Origin: PALSA-607 sp963737705
GTDB lineage: Bacteria; Actinomycetota; Actinomycetes; Acidothermales; Acidothermaceae
Direction: 5' to 3'
Assembly (NCBI GenBank): GCA_963737705.1
Contig: CAVTTP010000006.1
Span: 496,001 to 560,000 of the forward strand
DNA: 64,000 nucleotides
Part shown: one piece after another, positions 33,609-42,426 of the stretch
Layout: each line of letters starts with the position of its first letter
Numbering within the stretch: position 1 is the stretch's first letter
Made by a program: the position numbers and the translations under genes
The notes under the pieces: model-generated
Database searches by the model: none
What the model was told of the DNA's origin: nothing
The model's input: only the letters and a program-made list of their open reading frames with translations

Positions 33609-33721
33609 AACTTTGCCGGACGCCGCCATGTCGGCGACGTCCCGCGCTTTCCCCGCTCTACCCCACGACTTGACTGCCTGGGCTACGAAGCCACACGGGC
33701 GCGACCACTTGGAGCAATGCG

Positions 33722-33958
33722 ATGCCGAAGGTTCCCCTGCGCAAGCCGAAGAAGAAGGTTTGCGTGTTCTGCAAGGAGAAGGTCTCCTACGTCGATTACA
33801 AAGACACCAACCTGCTGCGGAAGTACATCTCCGACCGCGGCAAGATCCGGGCCCGTCGGGTCACCGGCAACTGCACTCAGCACCAGCGCGACATTGCTAC
33901 CGCGGTAAAGAACAGCCGCGAAGTGGCGTTGTTGCCCTACACCAGCGCTGCGCGCTAG
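33722..33958 (+). CDS. rpsR: Small ribosomal subunit protein bS18
   Basis: A 78-residue 30S protein with NLLRKYISDRGKIRARRVTGNC and the following QHQRDIATAVKNSREVALLPY, diagnostic for bS18. It has CVFC near residue 14, then a Cys and a His later, suggesting the zinc-binding form. An ATG is used. A 113-bp gap after ssb may hold its own ribosome-binding site only. Confidence 0.95.
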   Translation: MPKVPLRKPKKKVCVFCKEKVSYVDYKDTNLLRKYISDRGKIRARRVTGNCTQHQRDIATAVKNSREVALLPYTSAAR

Positions 33959-33975
33959 AAGACGGGACGACGACC

Positions 33976-34425
33976 ATGAAGCTCATCCTCACAGGCGAGG
34001 TCGCTGGCCTCGGCGCTCCCGGTGACATCGTCGAGGTCAAGGACGGTTACGGCCGCAACTTCCTCGTGCCGCAGGGTCTGGCGATGCGGGCGACCAAGGG
34101 CGCAGAGAAGCAGATCGCCTCGCTCAAGCGGGCCCGCGACATCCGCGAAGTTCGCGACCTCGCGCACGCGCGGGAGATCAAGACGCAGCTCGAGACCCTA
34201 AAGATCACGCTGCCAACGCGGGCTGGTGCAGCCGGCCGGCTGTTCGGCTCGGTGACGGTTGCCGACGTCGTGGCGGCGGTGAAGGCGGCCGGTGGTCCGA
34301 TCCTCGACAAGCGCAAGGTCGAAATCGAGGCGCCCATCAAGACCGTCGGTACCCACCAGGTGGTCGTGCGGGTTCAGGGCGACATCTCGGCGAAGGTCGC
34401 GCTCGAGGTCACCGCAGCGTCCTAG
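33976..34425 (+). CDS. rplI: Large ribosomal subunit protein bL9
   Basis: A 149-residue 50S protein. The N-terminal domain reads MKLILTGEVAGLGAPGDIVEVKDGYGRNFLVPQG, then a long central helix (residues 45-75), then the C-terminal domain with GRLFGSVTVADVV and VGTHQVVVRV. It is the last gene of the operon; a long hairpin 15 bp after the stop probably ends transcription. Confidence 0.96.
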   Translation: MKLILTGEVAGLGAPGDIVEVKDGYGRNFLVPQGLAMRATKGAEKQIASLKRARDIREVRDLAHAREIKTQLETLKITLPTRAGAAGRLFGSVTVADVVAAVKAAGGPILDKRKVEIEAPIKTVGTHQVVVRVQGDISAKVALEVTAAS

Positions 34426-34440
34426 CCCCGGGGTTTCCTT

Positions 34441-34502
34441 CGTGATCATGGGGAAACGGGGCACTGTCCACGATGGAAGTGCCCCATTTCTCCATGATCA
34501 CG
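34441..34502. terminator. Long hairpin between convergent rplI and MmcQ-like genes
   Basis: Arms 34441-34464 and 34479-34502 pair over 24 bases with two mismatches (CGTGATCATGG... against ...CCATGATCACG), with a 14-base loop. It overlaps the last codons of the minus-strand gene. It is likely a bidirectional terminator. Confidence 0.75.
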
Positions 34503-34869
34503 AGCCGAGGTCGAGTGCGTCGGCGATCTCGGCTGGGGCGCGCATGCGCCACGCGTCGGTGATGAGTTCGGCGAGGCGGTCATCGTCGACTTCATCGAGG
34601 CGCAGCATCACCAGCGGGAATCCGTCGTAGCCCGGCGTCGTGAAGAACAGCGTCGGCTCGCCGAGCACGAGTGCCTGCTTCTCGGCCTCGTCGCCGACGT
34701 AGAGCACCGCGATGTCGGTGCGGATCTCCCGCCGCCGACCCGGGCGATACTCGGGGTAGGACCAGACGAATCCCTTGCCGCCGACCCGAAAGTCGAAGCC
34801 CTCGCTCGGTATCTCGACTACCTGCGGCAGGCCTAACGCGATGCGCCGAACGTCGTTCGCCTCAGCCAT
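34498..34869 (-). CDS. MmcQ/YjbR family protein
   Basis: A 123-residue protein of the MmcQ/YjbR group (double-wing DNA-binding-like fold). It begins with the LPQVVEIPSEGFDFRVGGKGFVWSY pattern and ends with LITDAWRMRAPAEIADAL. Its role is unknown. The end lies inside the hairpin shared with rplI. Confidence 0.82.
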   Translation of the reverse strand: MAEANDVRRIALGLPQVVEIPSEGFDFRVGGKGFVWSYPEYRPGRRREIRTDIAVLYVGDEAEKQALVLGEPTLFFTTPGYDGFPLVMLRLDEVDDDRLAELITDAWRMRAPAEIADALDLGS

Positions 34870-34959
34870 CGGGGTCGCTCCCGGACCAGATCACCGGCCT
34901 AGCGTAGGCCGCAAAGACGACACTTCTGACGGCTAGAACGACCGCGTCGGCAACGGCGA

Positions 34960-35817
34960 CTACGACCAGGCGAGGCCAGTCAACCGCTCGTACGCCTCGA
35001 TGTACTTCTCGCGCGTTTTCGCGACGACGTCCTCGGGCAGCGGTGGAGGCGGAGTGTCCGAACTTCTGTCCCAGCCGGACGCCGGTGAGGTCAGCCAGTC
35101 ACGCACGTATTGCTTGTCGTACGACGGCTGCGCGTGGCCGGGCTCGTACAGATCGGCCGGCCAGAATCGCGAGGAGTCGGGCGTCAGCACCTCGTCGGCG
35201 AGCACGATCTCGCCGCCAGCCCCTCGTCGTCCGAACTCGAATTTTGTGTCCGCCAAGATGATGCCGCGGGCGCGCGCGATTTCCTCGGCGCGACCGTACG
35301 CCGCCAACGTCAGGCGCTTAAGTTCGTCAGCTGCGTCGGCTCCGATGGTGTCTTCGACGTCGGCGAGTGAGATGTTCTCGTCGTGCTCGCCGATGGGCGC
35401 TTTCGTCGACGGCGTGAACAGCGGTTCGGGCAGTCGCGACCCGTCGACGAGGCCGGCGGGCAGCGGGATGCCGGAGACGGCGCCGGTGCGTTTGTAATCC
35501 GACAACCCTGAACCAGTCAGGTAGCCGCGGGCGATGCATTCGACCGGCAGCATGTCGAGGCGCTCGCAGATCATTGCGCGGCCGGCGAACTCCGGCGGCA
35601 CGTCAGTTGAGATCAGGTGGTTGGGCACCACGTCGGCGAGCTGCTCGAACCACCAGATCGACATCGCGGTCAGCACGGCGCCCTTGTCGGGGATCGGTGT
35701 CGGAAGCACGAAGTCGTAAGCCGAGATGCGGTCACTGGCGACGAACAGCAAGCTGCCGTCGTCCATCTTGTAGAGGTCTCGCACTTTGCCTGAGGCGATG
35801 AACGTGTAGTCAGTCAC
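34960..35817 (-). CDS. purC: Phosphoribosylaminoimidazole-succinocarboxamide synthase
   Basis: Purine pathway enzyme joining CAIR with aspartate, 285 residues. The sequence has GKVRDLYKMDDGSLLFVASDRISAYDFVLPTPIPDKG, then ECIARGYLTGSG, and DTKFEFGRR with LADEVLTPDSSRFWP, all core SAICAR synthase motifs. It starts at a GTG. It is followed by purC-independent genes but lies 48 bp from purB on the same strand, so the two may share a transcript. Confidence 0.95.
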   Translation of the reverse strand: MTDYTFIASGKVRDLYKMDDGSLLFVASDRISAYDFVLPTPIPDKGAVLTAMSIWWFEQLADVVPNHLISTDVPPEFAGRAMICERLDMLPVECIARGYLTGSGLSDYKRTGAVSGIPLPAGLVDGSRLPEPLFTPSTKAPIGEHDENISLADVEDTIGADAADELKRLTLAAYGRAEEIARARGIILADTKFEFGRRGAGGEIVLADEVLTPDSSRFWPADLYEPGHAQPSYDKQYVRDWLTSPASGWDRSSDTPPPPLPEDVVAKTREKYIEAYERLTGLAWS

Positions 35818-35865
35818 GGGCGCAGTTTGCCAGAGCCGCGAGGGCGAGGTGCGTTCCGGGGGTCG

Positions 35866-37296
35866 CTAGAGGATGTCGCCTGGCGCGTAGAAGGCAGCGT
35901 CGGGATAGCGGGCTGTGACGAGCGCGACCTGATCGCAGAAGCCGGCGACCTGCGCCGTCGCGGCGCCGGTGAACGCGAGCGGTTCTGAGAGCAGCGCGGC
36001 AATGTCGGCGTCGGTGAGCTGCAGCCGGTCGTCGGCGGCGAGGCGTTCGAACAGGTCGTTGTGCTCGATGCCCTTCTCCCGCATGGCCAAGGCGACGGCA
36101 ACCGCGTGTTCGCGGATCGCCTCGTGCGCGACCTCACGACCGACTCCGTGCCGGACGGCGGCCATCAACACTTTGGTCGTGGCCAGGAACGGCAAGTAGC
36201 GATCGAGCTCGCGCTGCATGACGGCCGGGTAGGCGCCGAACTCATCGAGAACGGTCAGGAACGTCTGGAAAAGTCCGTCTGCGGCGAAGAAAGCCCCGGG
36301 CAACGCGACCCGCCGCACGACCGAACAAGAGACGTCGCCCTCGTTCCACTGGTCGCCCGAGAGCTCCCCGGCCATCGAGCTGAACCCGCGCAGGACGACC
36401 GCGAGACCGTTGACGCGTTCACACGAACGCGTGTTCATCTTGTGCGGCATCGCACTCGAGCCAACCTGCCCAGCCTTGAAGCCCTCGGTCACGAGTTCGT
36501 GCCCGGCCATCAGACGGATGGTGGTCGCGAGGCTCGACGGTCCGGCCGCTGCTTGAACGAGAGCGGTGACGACGTCGAAGTCGAGCGACCGCGGATACAC
36601 CTGGCCGACGCTGTTCAACACGCGCTCGAAGCCCAGATGGCCCGCGATGCTTGCCTCGAGTTGAGCAAGCTTCGCTGCGTCGCCGTCGAGCAAATCGAGC
36701 ATGTCTTGGCCGGTGCCCATCGGACCCTTGATCCCGCGCAGCGGGTAACGCGCGATGAGCTGTTCGATGCGCTCGAGCGCGATCAACAGCTCCTCGCCCG
36801 CCGAGGCAAACCGCTTGCCGAGCGTCGTCGCCTGAGCCGCGACGTTGTGACTTCGCCCGACCATCACCAGTTCGGCGTGCTCGGCGGCGAGCCGGGCGAG
36901 CCGGGCGAGCGCGGCCACCATCCGGTCGCGGACGATCACCAGCGATTCGCGAACCTGCAGTTGCTCGACATTCTCAGTGAGGTCGCGCGACGTCATGCCT
37001 TTGTGGATGTGCTCGTGGCCCGCCAGCGCGTTGAACTCCTCGATCCGCGCCTTCACGTCGTGGCGGGTGAGCTTCTCGCGTTCGTTGATCGAGTCGAGGG
37101 AGATGTCGCCCGCGACCCGCACGTAGTCGTCGACGACACCAGCTGGGACGTCGATGCCGAGCTCGGCTTGGGCCTTGAGGACGGCGATCCAGAGCTGTCG
37201 TTCGAGTGCCACCTTGGCCCGCGGGGACCACAGCTCAACCAGCGCAGCTGACGCGTAGCGCGTCGCGAGCACATCGGGAATCTGCGGCGTGGTCAT
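35866..37296 (-). CDS. purB: Adenylosuccinate lyase
   Basis: Fumarase-superfamily lyase of 476 residues used twice in purine synthesis. Visible motifs are GMTSRDLTENVEQLQVRES, MVGRSHNVAAQATTLGKRFAS and the signature loop VGSSAMPHKMNTRSCERVNGL. The long C-terminal helices end with TARYPDAAFYAPGDIL. It starts at an ATG and lies upstream of purC. Confidence 0.95.
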   Translation of the reverse strand: MTTPQIPDVLATRYASAALVELWSPRAKVALERQLWIAVLKAQAELGIDVPAGVVDDYVRVAGDISLDSINEREKLTRHDVKARIEEFNALAGHEHIHKGMTSRDLTENVEQLQVRESLVIVRDRMVAALARLARLAAEHAELVMVGRSHNVAAQATTLGKRFASAGEELLIALERIEQLIARYPLRGIKGPMGTGQDMLDLLDGDAAKLAQLEASIAGHLGFERVLNSVGQVYPRSLDFDVVTALVQAAAGPSSLATTIRLMAGHELVTEGFKAGQVGSSAMPHKMNTRSCERVNGLAVVLRGFSSMAGELSGDQWNEGDVSCSVVRRVALPGAFFAADGLFQTFLTVLDEFGAYPAVMQRELDRYLPFLATTKVLMAAVRHGVGREVAHEAIREHAVAVALAMREKGIEHNDLFERLAADDRLQLTDADIAALLSEPLAFTGAATAQVAGFCDQVALVTARYPDAAFYAPGDIL

Positions 37297-37323
37297 GGCT
37301 CGACCATTGTCGCATCGGCACGC

Positions 37324-38355
37324 TCAGAAGTGGGTGGCCACCGCTTCGGCGATCGCCGTCATCGTGGCGTCGCTGGGGAGTTCTCCCGGAGCCGCCGTTG
37401 CGAGGCCCTTACCGTTGCTCGCTGCGACATCGACCACGACGGCGTTACTGCCGGCTCGCATGACCTGCGCGTCGACGACTGATGCCGAACCGTTGGCCGT
37501 GTGCGAAACGCACACGTTCTCGTCGGCAGCGACCTTCGAGCAAATGCCTTTGAAGGCTCCCTTGACCCCACTCGCGCCGCCGGGCGCAGGCGAAGCGGTC
37601 GCACCGGCGCTTGCGGCTGCGCGCTTCTGCGCTTGGAGGCTCGCAAGCGCGGCAGGGTCGAGCGACGGAGATGGCGAGGTGGCATCGACGGCGCTACCTG
37701 GCGGTAAGCCCGCAGCGGCAAGCTTGGCTGCCTCAAGCTTGGAGATAGTTGCTGGGTCCGGTGATTCAGCCGCCGGTGCGGGGCTCGTGCCGACGCCGAT
37801 CTGGGTTAAGCCGCCGAGCTTTCGAGCGATCTCGGGACCCGTGCCGACATTTATCTGCAGGCCGACCGCACCCGTCGACAGCTTGAACGACGCTTCGATG
37901 GTTCGGGTCCCGTCGGGAAGCTGAACGCAGTTCGTGGAGCGATCGGCAGTCGCGGTCACTCCGGCAGGCAGGGCCGCTACCAAGATGCTCGTCCAGTTGA
38001 TCGCCGGCGGAGTTGCACACGGGGCTCCGGGCGACGGCTCCGCCGGATCGGGCGCCGAGCTCGACAAGGACGGAGCGGGCGATGAGGGTGGTGTCGTCGT
38101 GCCCTGCGCTCCAGTTCCAATGTCGGACGGCGAGGGGTTGCCGAGCCCGAGCAACGCCGGTCCGGTGACGATGCCGGCAACTGCTGCACCGGCCAGCACC
38201 GTCGACCCGGCCGCGTACAGGCCGTGCCTGTTGCGATTCGCGCGCCTGCCGTGCTGCGCCAGCAACTCGACGTCCGGCAAGGTTGGTGGTTCTCCGGTTG
38301 GCCCGGAGCGGAACGCGGCGGCAAACGCCTGCCGGGCGAAGTCCTCGTCGTTCAT
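37324..38355 (-). CDS. Membrane-anchored putative anti-sigma partner
   Basis: A 343-residue protein overlapping the preceding sigma gene by four bases. It has a polar N-terminus (DFARQAFAAAF), one transmembrane helix (about residues 46-70, LYAAGSTVLAGAAVAGIVTGPALLGLG) and a long Ser/Pro-rich outer region with four cysteines. There is no zinc-finger HxxxCxxC motif. By position and topology it is likely the regulator of the sigma factor, but I recognise no family. The outer half contains an Ala/Lys-rich helix (residues about 205-255). Confidence 0.65.
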   Translation of the reverse strand: MNDEDFARQAFAAAFRSGPTGEPPTLPDVELLAQHGRRANRNRHGLYAAGSTVLAGAAVAGIVTGPALLGLGNPSPSDIGTGAQGTTTPPSSPAPSLSSSAPDPAEPSPGAPCATPPAINWTSILVAALPAGVTATADRSTNCVQLPDGTRTIEASFKLSTGAVGLQINVGTGPEIARKLGGLTQIGVGTSPAPAAESPDPATISKLEAAKLAAAGLPPGSAVDATSPSPSLDPAALASLQAQKRAAASAGATASPAPGGASGVKGAFKGICSKVAADENVCVSHTANGSASVVDAQVMRAGSNAVVVDVAASNGKGLATAAPGELPSDATMTAIAEAVATHF

Positions 38356-38876
38356 CGTTGTTGTCCTCTCGTCAGTCCAGCAGGGGCGGGCTCGGGCGCC
38401 AACAACTCGCGCAATTTCGCAAGCCCGCGTGCGCTTTGGCTCTTTACAGTTCCTTCGGTGCAGCCGAGCATGTGCGCGGTTTCGGCGACGTCGAGGTCTT
38501 CCCAGAAGCGCAGGACGACCACGGCCCGCTGCCTCGGCGGCATCTTTGCGAGCGCGTCGAACAGCACGAGCCGGTCTTCAACGCTGCTCGCCGTGACGGT
38601 TGCCGTGTCGGGCGGTTCGGCGGAGCTCAGTTCGCGCCGCCACGACATACGGCGGCGCCGGTCGAAGGTGGCCCGGACGAGCATCGTGCGCACGTAGCCG
38701 TCGAGCCGGTCGTGACGTTGAACCTTGTCCCAGTTGACGTAGAGCTTGGTGAACACCGTCTGCACAACGTCGTCCGCGTGGTGCCAATCGCCGCACAAAA
38801 GAAAGGCCGTGCGACGAAGATCGCGCATGCGGGCGGCCGCGTAGGCCTTGAACTCTGCCTCGTTCGCTGCTCGCAC
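38352..38876 (-). CDS. SigE-family RNA polymerase sigma factor (ECF type)
   Basis: A sigma factor of about 174 residues. Region 2 includes FKAYAAARMRDLRRTAFLLCGDWHHADDVVQTVFTKLYVNWDKV, and region 4 MPPRQRAVVVLRFWEDLDVAETAHMLGCTEGTVKSQSARGLAKLRELL, the usual SigE-family pattern of streptomycete-type genomes. The GTG at 38876 is preferred because AAAGGA lies six bases upstream; an earlier GTG is at 38897. It is coupled to the membrane protein gene after it. Targets are unknown. Confidence 0.88.
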   Translation of the reverse strand: MRAANEAEFKAYAAARMRDLRRTAFLLCGDWHHADDVVQTVFTKLYVNWDKVQRHDRLDGYVRTMLVRATFDRRRRMSWRRELSSAEPPDTATVTASSVEDRLVLFDALAKMPPRQRAVVVLRFWEDLDVAETAHMLGCTEGTVKSQSARGLAKLRELLAPEPAPAGLTRGQQR

Positions 38877-38935
38877 GCTTGGTCCTTTCGCCTTCACCCT
38901 CTAACAGGCGGCGACGGTGACGCCAGGTTGCACGA

Positions 38936-40189
38936 CTACGGCAGCGTGATCTCTGAACGGACGGCGAGCAGTGCGATGTCGCGGCGATAGTGGCCGCCCT
39001 CGAGGTTGATCTGTTCGACCCCTGCGTAGGCCGCCTCACGCGCAGCTTCGAGCGTGTTACCGGTTGCCGTGACCGACAGGACGCGTCCGCCGGAGGAGAC
39101 GATTCCACTGTTCTCGGTGCGGGTGCCGGCGTGTAAGACGTACGCCGGCGCCTTGACGTTGTCGAGGCCGCCAATGACATCGCCAGTACGCGGGTTCTCG
39201 GGGTATCCGGGCGCCGCGACGACGACTGTGACCGCGTAACCGTCGCGCCACACCAGCGGCGGACGCTCGGCGAGGGTGCCTGTTGCGGCCGCGTTGAGCA
39301 AGCCAGCTAACGGGGTCTGCAAGAGGGCGAGCACGACCTGCGTTTCGGGGTCGCCGAAGCGCGCGTTGAACTCGACGACGCGCGTCCCTCTACTGGTCAG
39401 TGCGAGCCCGGCGTACAGGAGGCCGACGAAGGGCGTGCCACGTCGCCGCATCTCATCGACGGTCGGTTGAATGACGTCGCGCATGACTTCGTCGACCAGC
39501 GTGTTCGGAACCCAAGGCAACGGTGCGTACGCACCCATGCCTCCGGTATTCGGGCCTTGGTCGTCGTCCGCTACGCGTTTGAAATCCTGCGCAGGTAGCA
39601 GCGGGACGACGGTGGTTCCGTCGGTGATGGCAAATAACGAGACCTCGGGGCCGTCGAGGTATTCCTCGATCACGACGCGAGCGCATTGGTTCGCGTGCTC
39701 GAGAGCGACGGTGCGATCGAGTGTCACGACGACACCCTTGCCGGCCGCGAGCCCGTCGTCCTTCACGACGTAGGGAGGTCCGAATTCGTCGAGTGCCGCC
39801 GCAGCCTGGCGGGCGTCCGTGCATACTCGCGAGGCTGCGGTCGGAACATCGGCTGCAGCCATGATTTCTTTCGCGAACGCCTTGCTCCCTTCGAGCTGTG
39901 CGGCTGCCTTCGTCGGACCGAAACAAGCGATGCCTCGTGCTTGGACGGCGTCGACAACCCCTGCTACCAAAGGGATTTCGGGACCAACCACGACAAGATC
40001 TGCGCCGAGTTCGGCTGCCAGTGTTGCCACCGCGTCGGGGTTCTTAACGTCGACGTCGCTGACGTCGGCGATGGTCGCGATGCCGGCGTTGCCGGGAGCG
40101 CAATGCAGTGCCGTGACGGTGGGGTCGTCTCTGAGCGCTCGGCAGATCGCGTGCTCTCGCGCGCCACCGCCGATGACGAGAATGTTCAC
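38936..40189 (-). CDS. purD: Phosphoribosylamine--glycine ligase
   Basis: ATP-grasp enzyme for the second step of purine synthesis, 417 residues. It begins MNILVIGGGAREHAICRAL, and shows VVVGPEIPLVAGVVDAV, the ATP-binding KDDGLAAGKGVVV, GMGAYAPLPWV, LYAGLALT and EFNARFGDPETQVVL, all GARS landmarks. It lies 18 bases downstream of purA on the same strand, probably one operon. Confidence 0.96.
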   Translation of the reverse strand: MNILVIGGGAREHAICRALRDDPTVTALHCAPGNAGIATIADVSDVDVKNPDAVATLAAELGADLVVVGPEIPLVAGVVDAVQARGIACFGPTKAAAQLEGSKAFAKEIMAAADVPTAASRVCTDARQAAAALDEFGPPYVVKDDGLAAGKGVVVTLDRTVALEHANQCARVVIEEYLDGPEVSLFAITDGTTVVPLLPAQDFKRVADDDQGPNTGGMGAYAPLPWVPNTLVDEVMRDVIQPTVDEMRRRGTPFVGLLYAGLALTSRGTRVVEFNARFGDPETQVVLALLQTPLAGLLNAAATGTLAERPPLVWRDGYAVTVVVAAPGYPENPRTGDVIGGLDNVKAPAYVLHAGTRTENSGIVSSGGRVLSVTATGNTLEAAREAAYAGVEQINLEGGHYRRDIALLAVRSEITLP

Positions 40190-40207
40190 GGCTGCGGGTG
40201 TCGTGTT

Positions 40208-41500
40208 TCAGCTTGCCGTGAGCGGACGCAACAGCAACGTCTGGTCGCGCGCGGGTCCAACGCCGATCACGCTGAACGGCGCACCGGACATCTCCTGCAA
40301 CGCCTCGATGTATCTGCGAGCATTCTTCGGCAGGTCGTCGAAATCGCGCGCCTCGGAAATGTCTTCACGCCAGCCGGGGAACTCTTCGTAGATCGGCTGC
40401 GCGTGGTGAAAGTCGGTCTGGGTCATCGGCATCTCGTCGATGATGCTGCCGTCAGGAAGCCGGTAACCGACACAGACAGGGATCGCGTCGAAGTCCGACA
40501 GAACGTCGAGCTTGGTCAGCACGAAGTCGGTGACTCCGTTGACGCGCGTGGCATAGCGCGCGATGACCGCGTCGTACCAGCCACACCGACGTGGTCGGCC
40601 GGTGGTGGTGCCGAACTCTGCTCCTATCGCGCGAAGCTTCTCGCCGTCCGCATCTTCAAGCTCTGTCGGGAAGGGTCCGGCACCCACGCGCGTCGTATAT
40701 GCCTTGACGACAGCGATGACGCGATCGATGCGGGTGGGTCCGATGCCGGAGCCGGTGCAGGCGCCGCCCGCCGTCGCATTCGACGACGTCACGAACGGAT
40801 ACGTGCCGTGGTCGACGTCCAGCAATGTTGCCTGACCGGCCTCGAGCAGAACGGTGTTGCCACGGTCGAGCGCGTTGTTCAGCAGCAGGCTGGTGTCTTG
40901 CACCATCGGTCGTAGGCGCTCGGCGTACTCGAGGAGTTCGGTGACAACAGCGCTGACGTCGATCGCGGCGCGGTTGTAGATCTTGACCAGCAGTTGGTTC
41001 TTGGGCTGCAGAGCGCCTTCGACCTTCTGCCGCAGGATCTTCTCGTCGAACAGGTCCTGAACGCGGACGCCGACCCGCGACATCTTGTCGGAGTACGCGG
41101 GCCCGATGCCACGGCCCGTGGTGCCGATCTTCGCCTTGCCAAGGAAGCGTTCGCCGACCTTGTCGATCGTGCGGTGATAGCTGGCAATGACGTGCGCGTT
41201 CGCACTGACGATGAGCCGGCTGGTGTCGATGCCCCGCTGCTGGAGCATGTCGATCTCGCCGAAAAGCACGCCGAGGTCAATCACGACCCCGTTGCCAATG
41301 ACCGGGGTGACGGTCGGCGTCAGGATGCCGCTGGGCAGCAGGTGCACCGCATACTTCTCATCGTTGATCACGATGGTGTGCCCGGCGTTGTTGCCGCCGT
41401 TGAACCGCACGCAGTAATCGATCTGGTCACCGAGCAGATCGGTGGCCTTGCCCTTCCCCTCGTCACCCCACTGGGCGCCGACGAGCACGATCGCGGGCAT
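40208..41500 (-). CDS. purA: Adenylosuccinate synthetase
   Basis: GTP-dependent ligase converting IMP and aspartate to adenylosuccinate, 430 residues. It starts MPAIVLVGAQWGDEGKGKATDLLG with the P-loop-like GDEGKGK, and has RFNGGNNAGHTI, GTTGRGIGPAYSDKM, EAGQATLLDVDHGTYPFVTSSN and PTRIDRVIAVVKAYTTRVGAGPFPTEL. The leader before it holds an AGGCCCC/GGGGCCT stem (41526-41559) of uncertain meaning. Confidence 0.97.
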   Translation of the reverse strand: MPAIVLVGAQWGDEGKGKATDLLGDQIDYCVRFNGGNNAGHTIVINDEKYAVHLLPSGILTPTVTPVIGNGVVIDLGVLFGEIDMLQQRGIDTSRLIVSANAHVIASYHRTIDKVGERFLGKAKIGTTGRGIGPAYSDKMSRVGVRVQDLFDEKILRQKVEGALQPKNQLLVKIYNRAAIDVSAVVTELLEYAERLRPMVQDTSLLLNNALDRGNTVLLEAGQATLLDVDHGTYPFVTSSNATAGGACTGSGIGPTRIDRVIAVVKAYTTRVGAGPFPTELEDADGEKLRAIGAEFGTTTGRPRRCGWYDAVIARYATRVNGVTDFVLTKLDVLSDFDAIPVCVGYRLPDGSIIDEMPMTQTDFHHAQPIYEEFPGWREDISEARDFDDLPKNARRYIEALQEMSGAPFSVIGVGPARDQTLLLRPLTAS

Positions 41501-41666
41501 GCGGGACGGCCTTTCTCAAGACTGAAGGCCCCAAAGGATCGCAAGCGCGACCGGGGCCTCTTGCGAAGAGAGGCTACCCGATAAGGGCCTATAACCGGGA
41601 ATTCCGCCGCCGCCCCCGGCCCCTGCCCGACGCGAGCCCCCTGCCCGGCGCGAGCGTCCCCTGCGC

Positions 41667-41751
41667 GAAGTTGATCACGTTAAGCAGCCGTACAGGGCCT
41701 GGGGCAGGTGTACAGGCCTACTTGGGGTACATCTCGGCTGCCTCGGGGTCC
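41667..41751 (+). repeat. Palindromic intergenic element, copy B
   Basis: An 85-bp element opening GAAGTTGATCACGTTAAGCA. It matches copy C (43464-43548) in reverse orientation at roughly 80 of 85 positions. Internal complementary pairs (GCAGCCG/CGGCTGC, GGCCTG/CAGGCC, TGTAC/GTACA) would fold into several hairpins. With the low-complexity run that follows, it fills much of the 41501-41959 gap; I see no gene there. Confidence 0.88.
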
Positions 41752-41819
41752 GTCCGTTCAGTCAAAGAACCGGGCGGGACGCCGGGTGGCGAGCTTCGAA
41801 GGAGGGTGCCGGTCAGCGC

Positions 41820-41925
41820 CGCGACCGCGACCGACCGCGACCGCCGACCGCGACCGCGACCGCGACCGACCGCCGACCACCGACCGCGACCGCCGGCCGG
41901 GACCGCGATCGCGACCACCCACCGA
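41820..41925. repeat. GACCGC low-complexity run
   Basis: A stretch made mostly of GACCGC and GACCGACC units lies between element B and the end of the DUF3151 gene. The six-base periodicity permits several spurious open frames. No coding or regulatory meaning is visible. Confidence 0.85.
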
Positions 41926-41959
41926 GGTAACCGGCAAGTGCCGCGGGCACCAAGCGGAA

Positions 41960-42367
41960 CTAGTCGGCGAGCGCCGCTACGGCCGACGGGCTCGAGTCGC
42001 GGAGGAAGTCCGCGCAACGAACGGCCTCTTCGTCCTCGCCGATCGCGGCTGCAGCTAGTCCAAGCGCGTTCAGGCTGCGCAGGAATCCCTGGTTAGGTTC
42101 GTGCTCCCACGGCACCGGACCGTGGCCCTTCCAACCCGCGCGACGCAGCTGGTCGAGCGAGCGGTGGTAACCGGTCCTGGCGTACGCGTACGCAGCCACG
42201 GGTTCGCCCGCCGCGAGCGCTCGATCTGCCAGCTCGGCCCACGCTGCGGCATAGCTTGGGTGCGCCCCGGCGACAGCTGTTGGGTCGATCCCAGCCTCAA
42301 GTTCTGCGCGGGCATCAGGATCGTCGGGAAGAAGTGTGGCTGGCGGCTCGCCCAAGAGGTTGGTCAT
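41960..42367 (-). CDS. DUF3151 family protein
   Basis: A 135-residue acidic actinobacterial protein of unknown function, opening MTNLLGEPPATLLPDDPDARAEL and containing the conserved AYAYARTGYHRSLDQLRRAGWKGHGPVPWEHEPNQGFLRSL. It is found between purA and fba in other actinobacteria, so its place here is ancestral even though repeat elements B and C flank it. Confidence 0.87.
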   Translation of the reverse strand: MTNLLGEPPATLLPDDPDARAELEAGIDPTAVAGAHPSYAAAWAELADRALAAGEPVAAYAYARTGYHRSLDQLRRAGWKGHGPVPWEHEPNQGFLRSLNALGLAAAAIGEDEEAVRCADFLRDSSPSAVAALAD

Positions 42368-42426
42368 GAGTCCATCTTGCCTGGTGACCGCTGCGATGGC
42401 TTGGCCACCACTGCACGAGCTGGCAG

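Noticed and set aside
36061..37251. 396-codon plus-strand frame opposite purB
   Set aside because: Shadow of purB; no start signal and a low-complexity translation.
41501..41600. Riboswitch or attenuator in the purA leader
   Set aside because: Only a 7-bp stem with a 20-base loop is seen; no match to a known purine riboswitch core.
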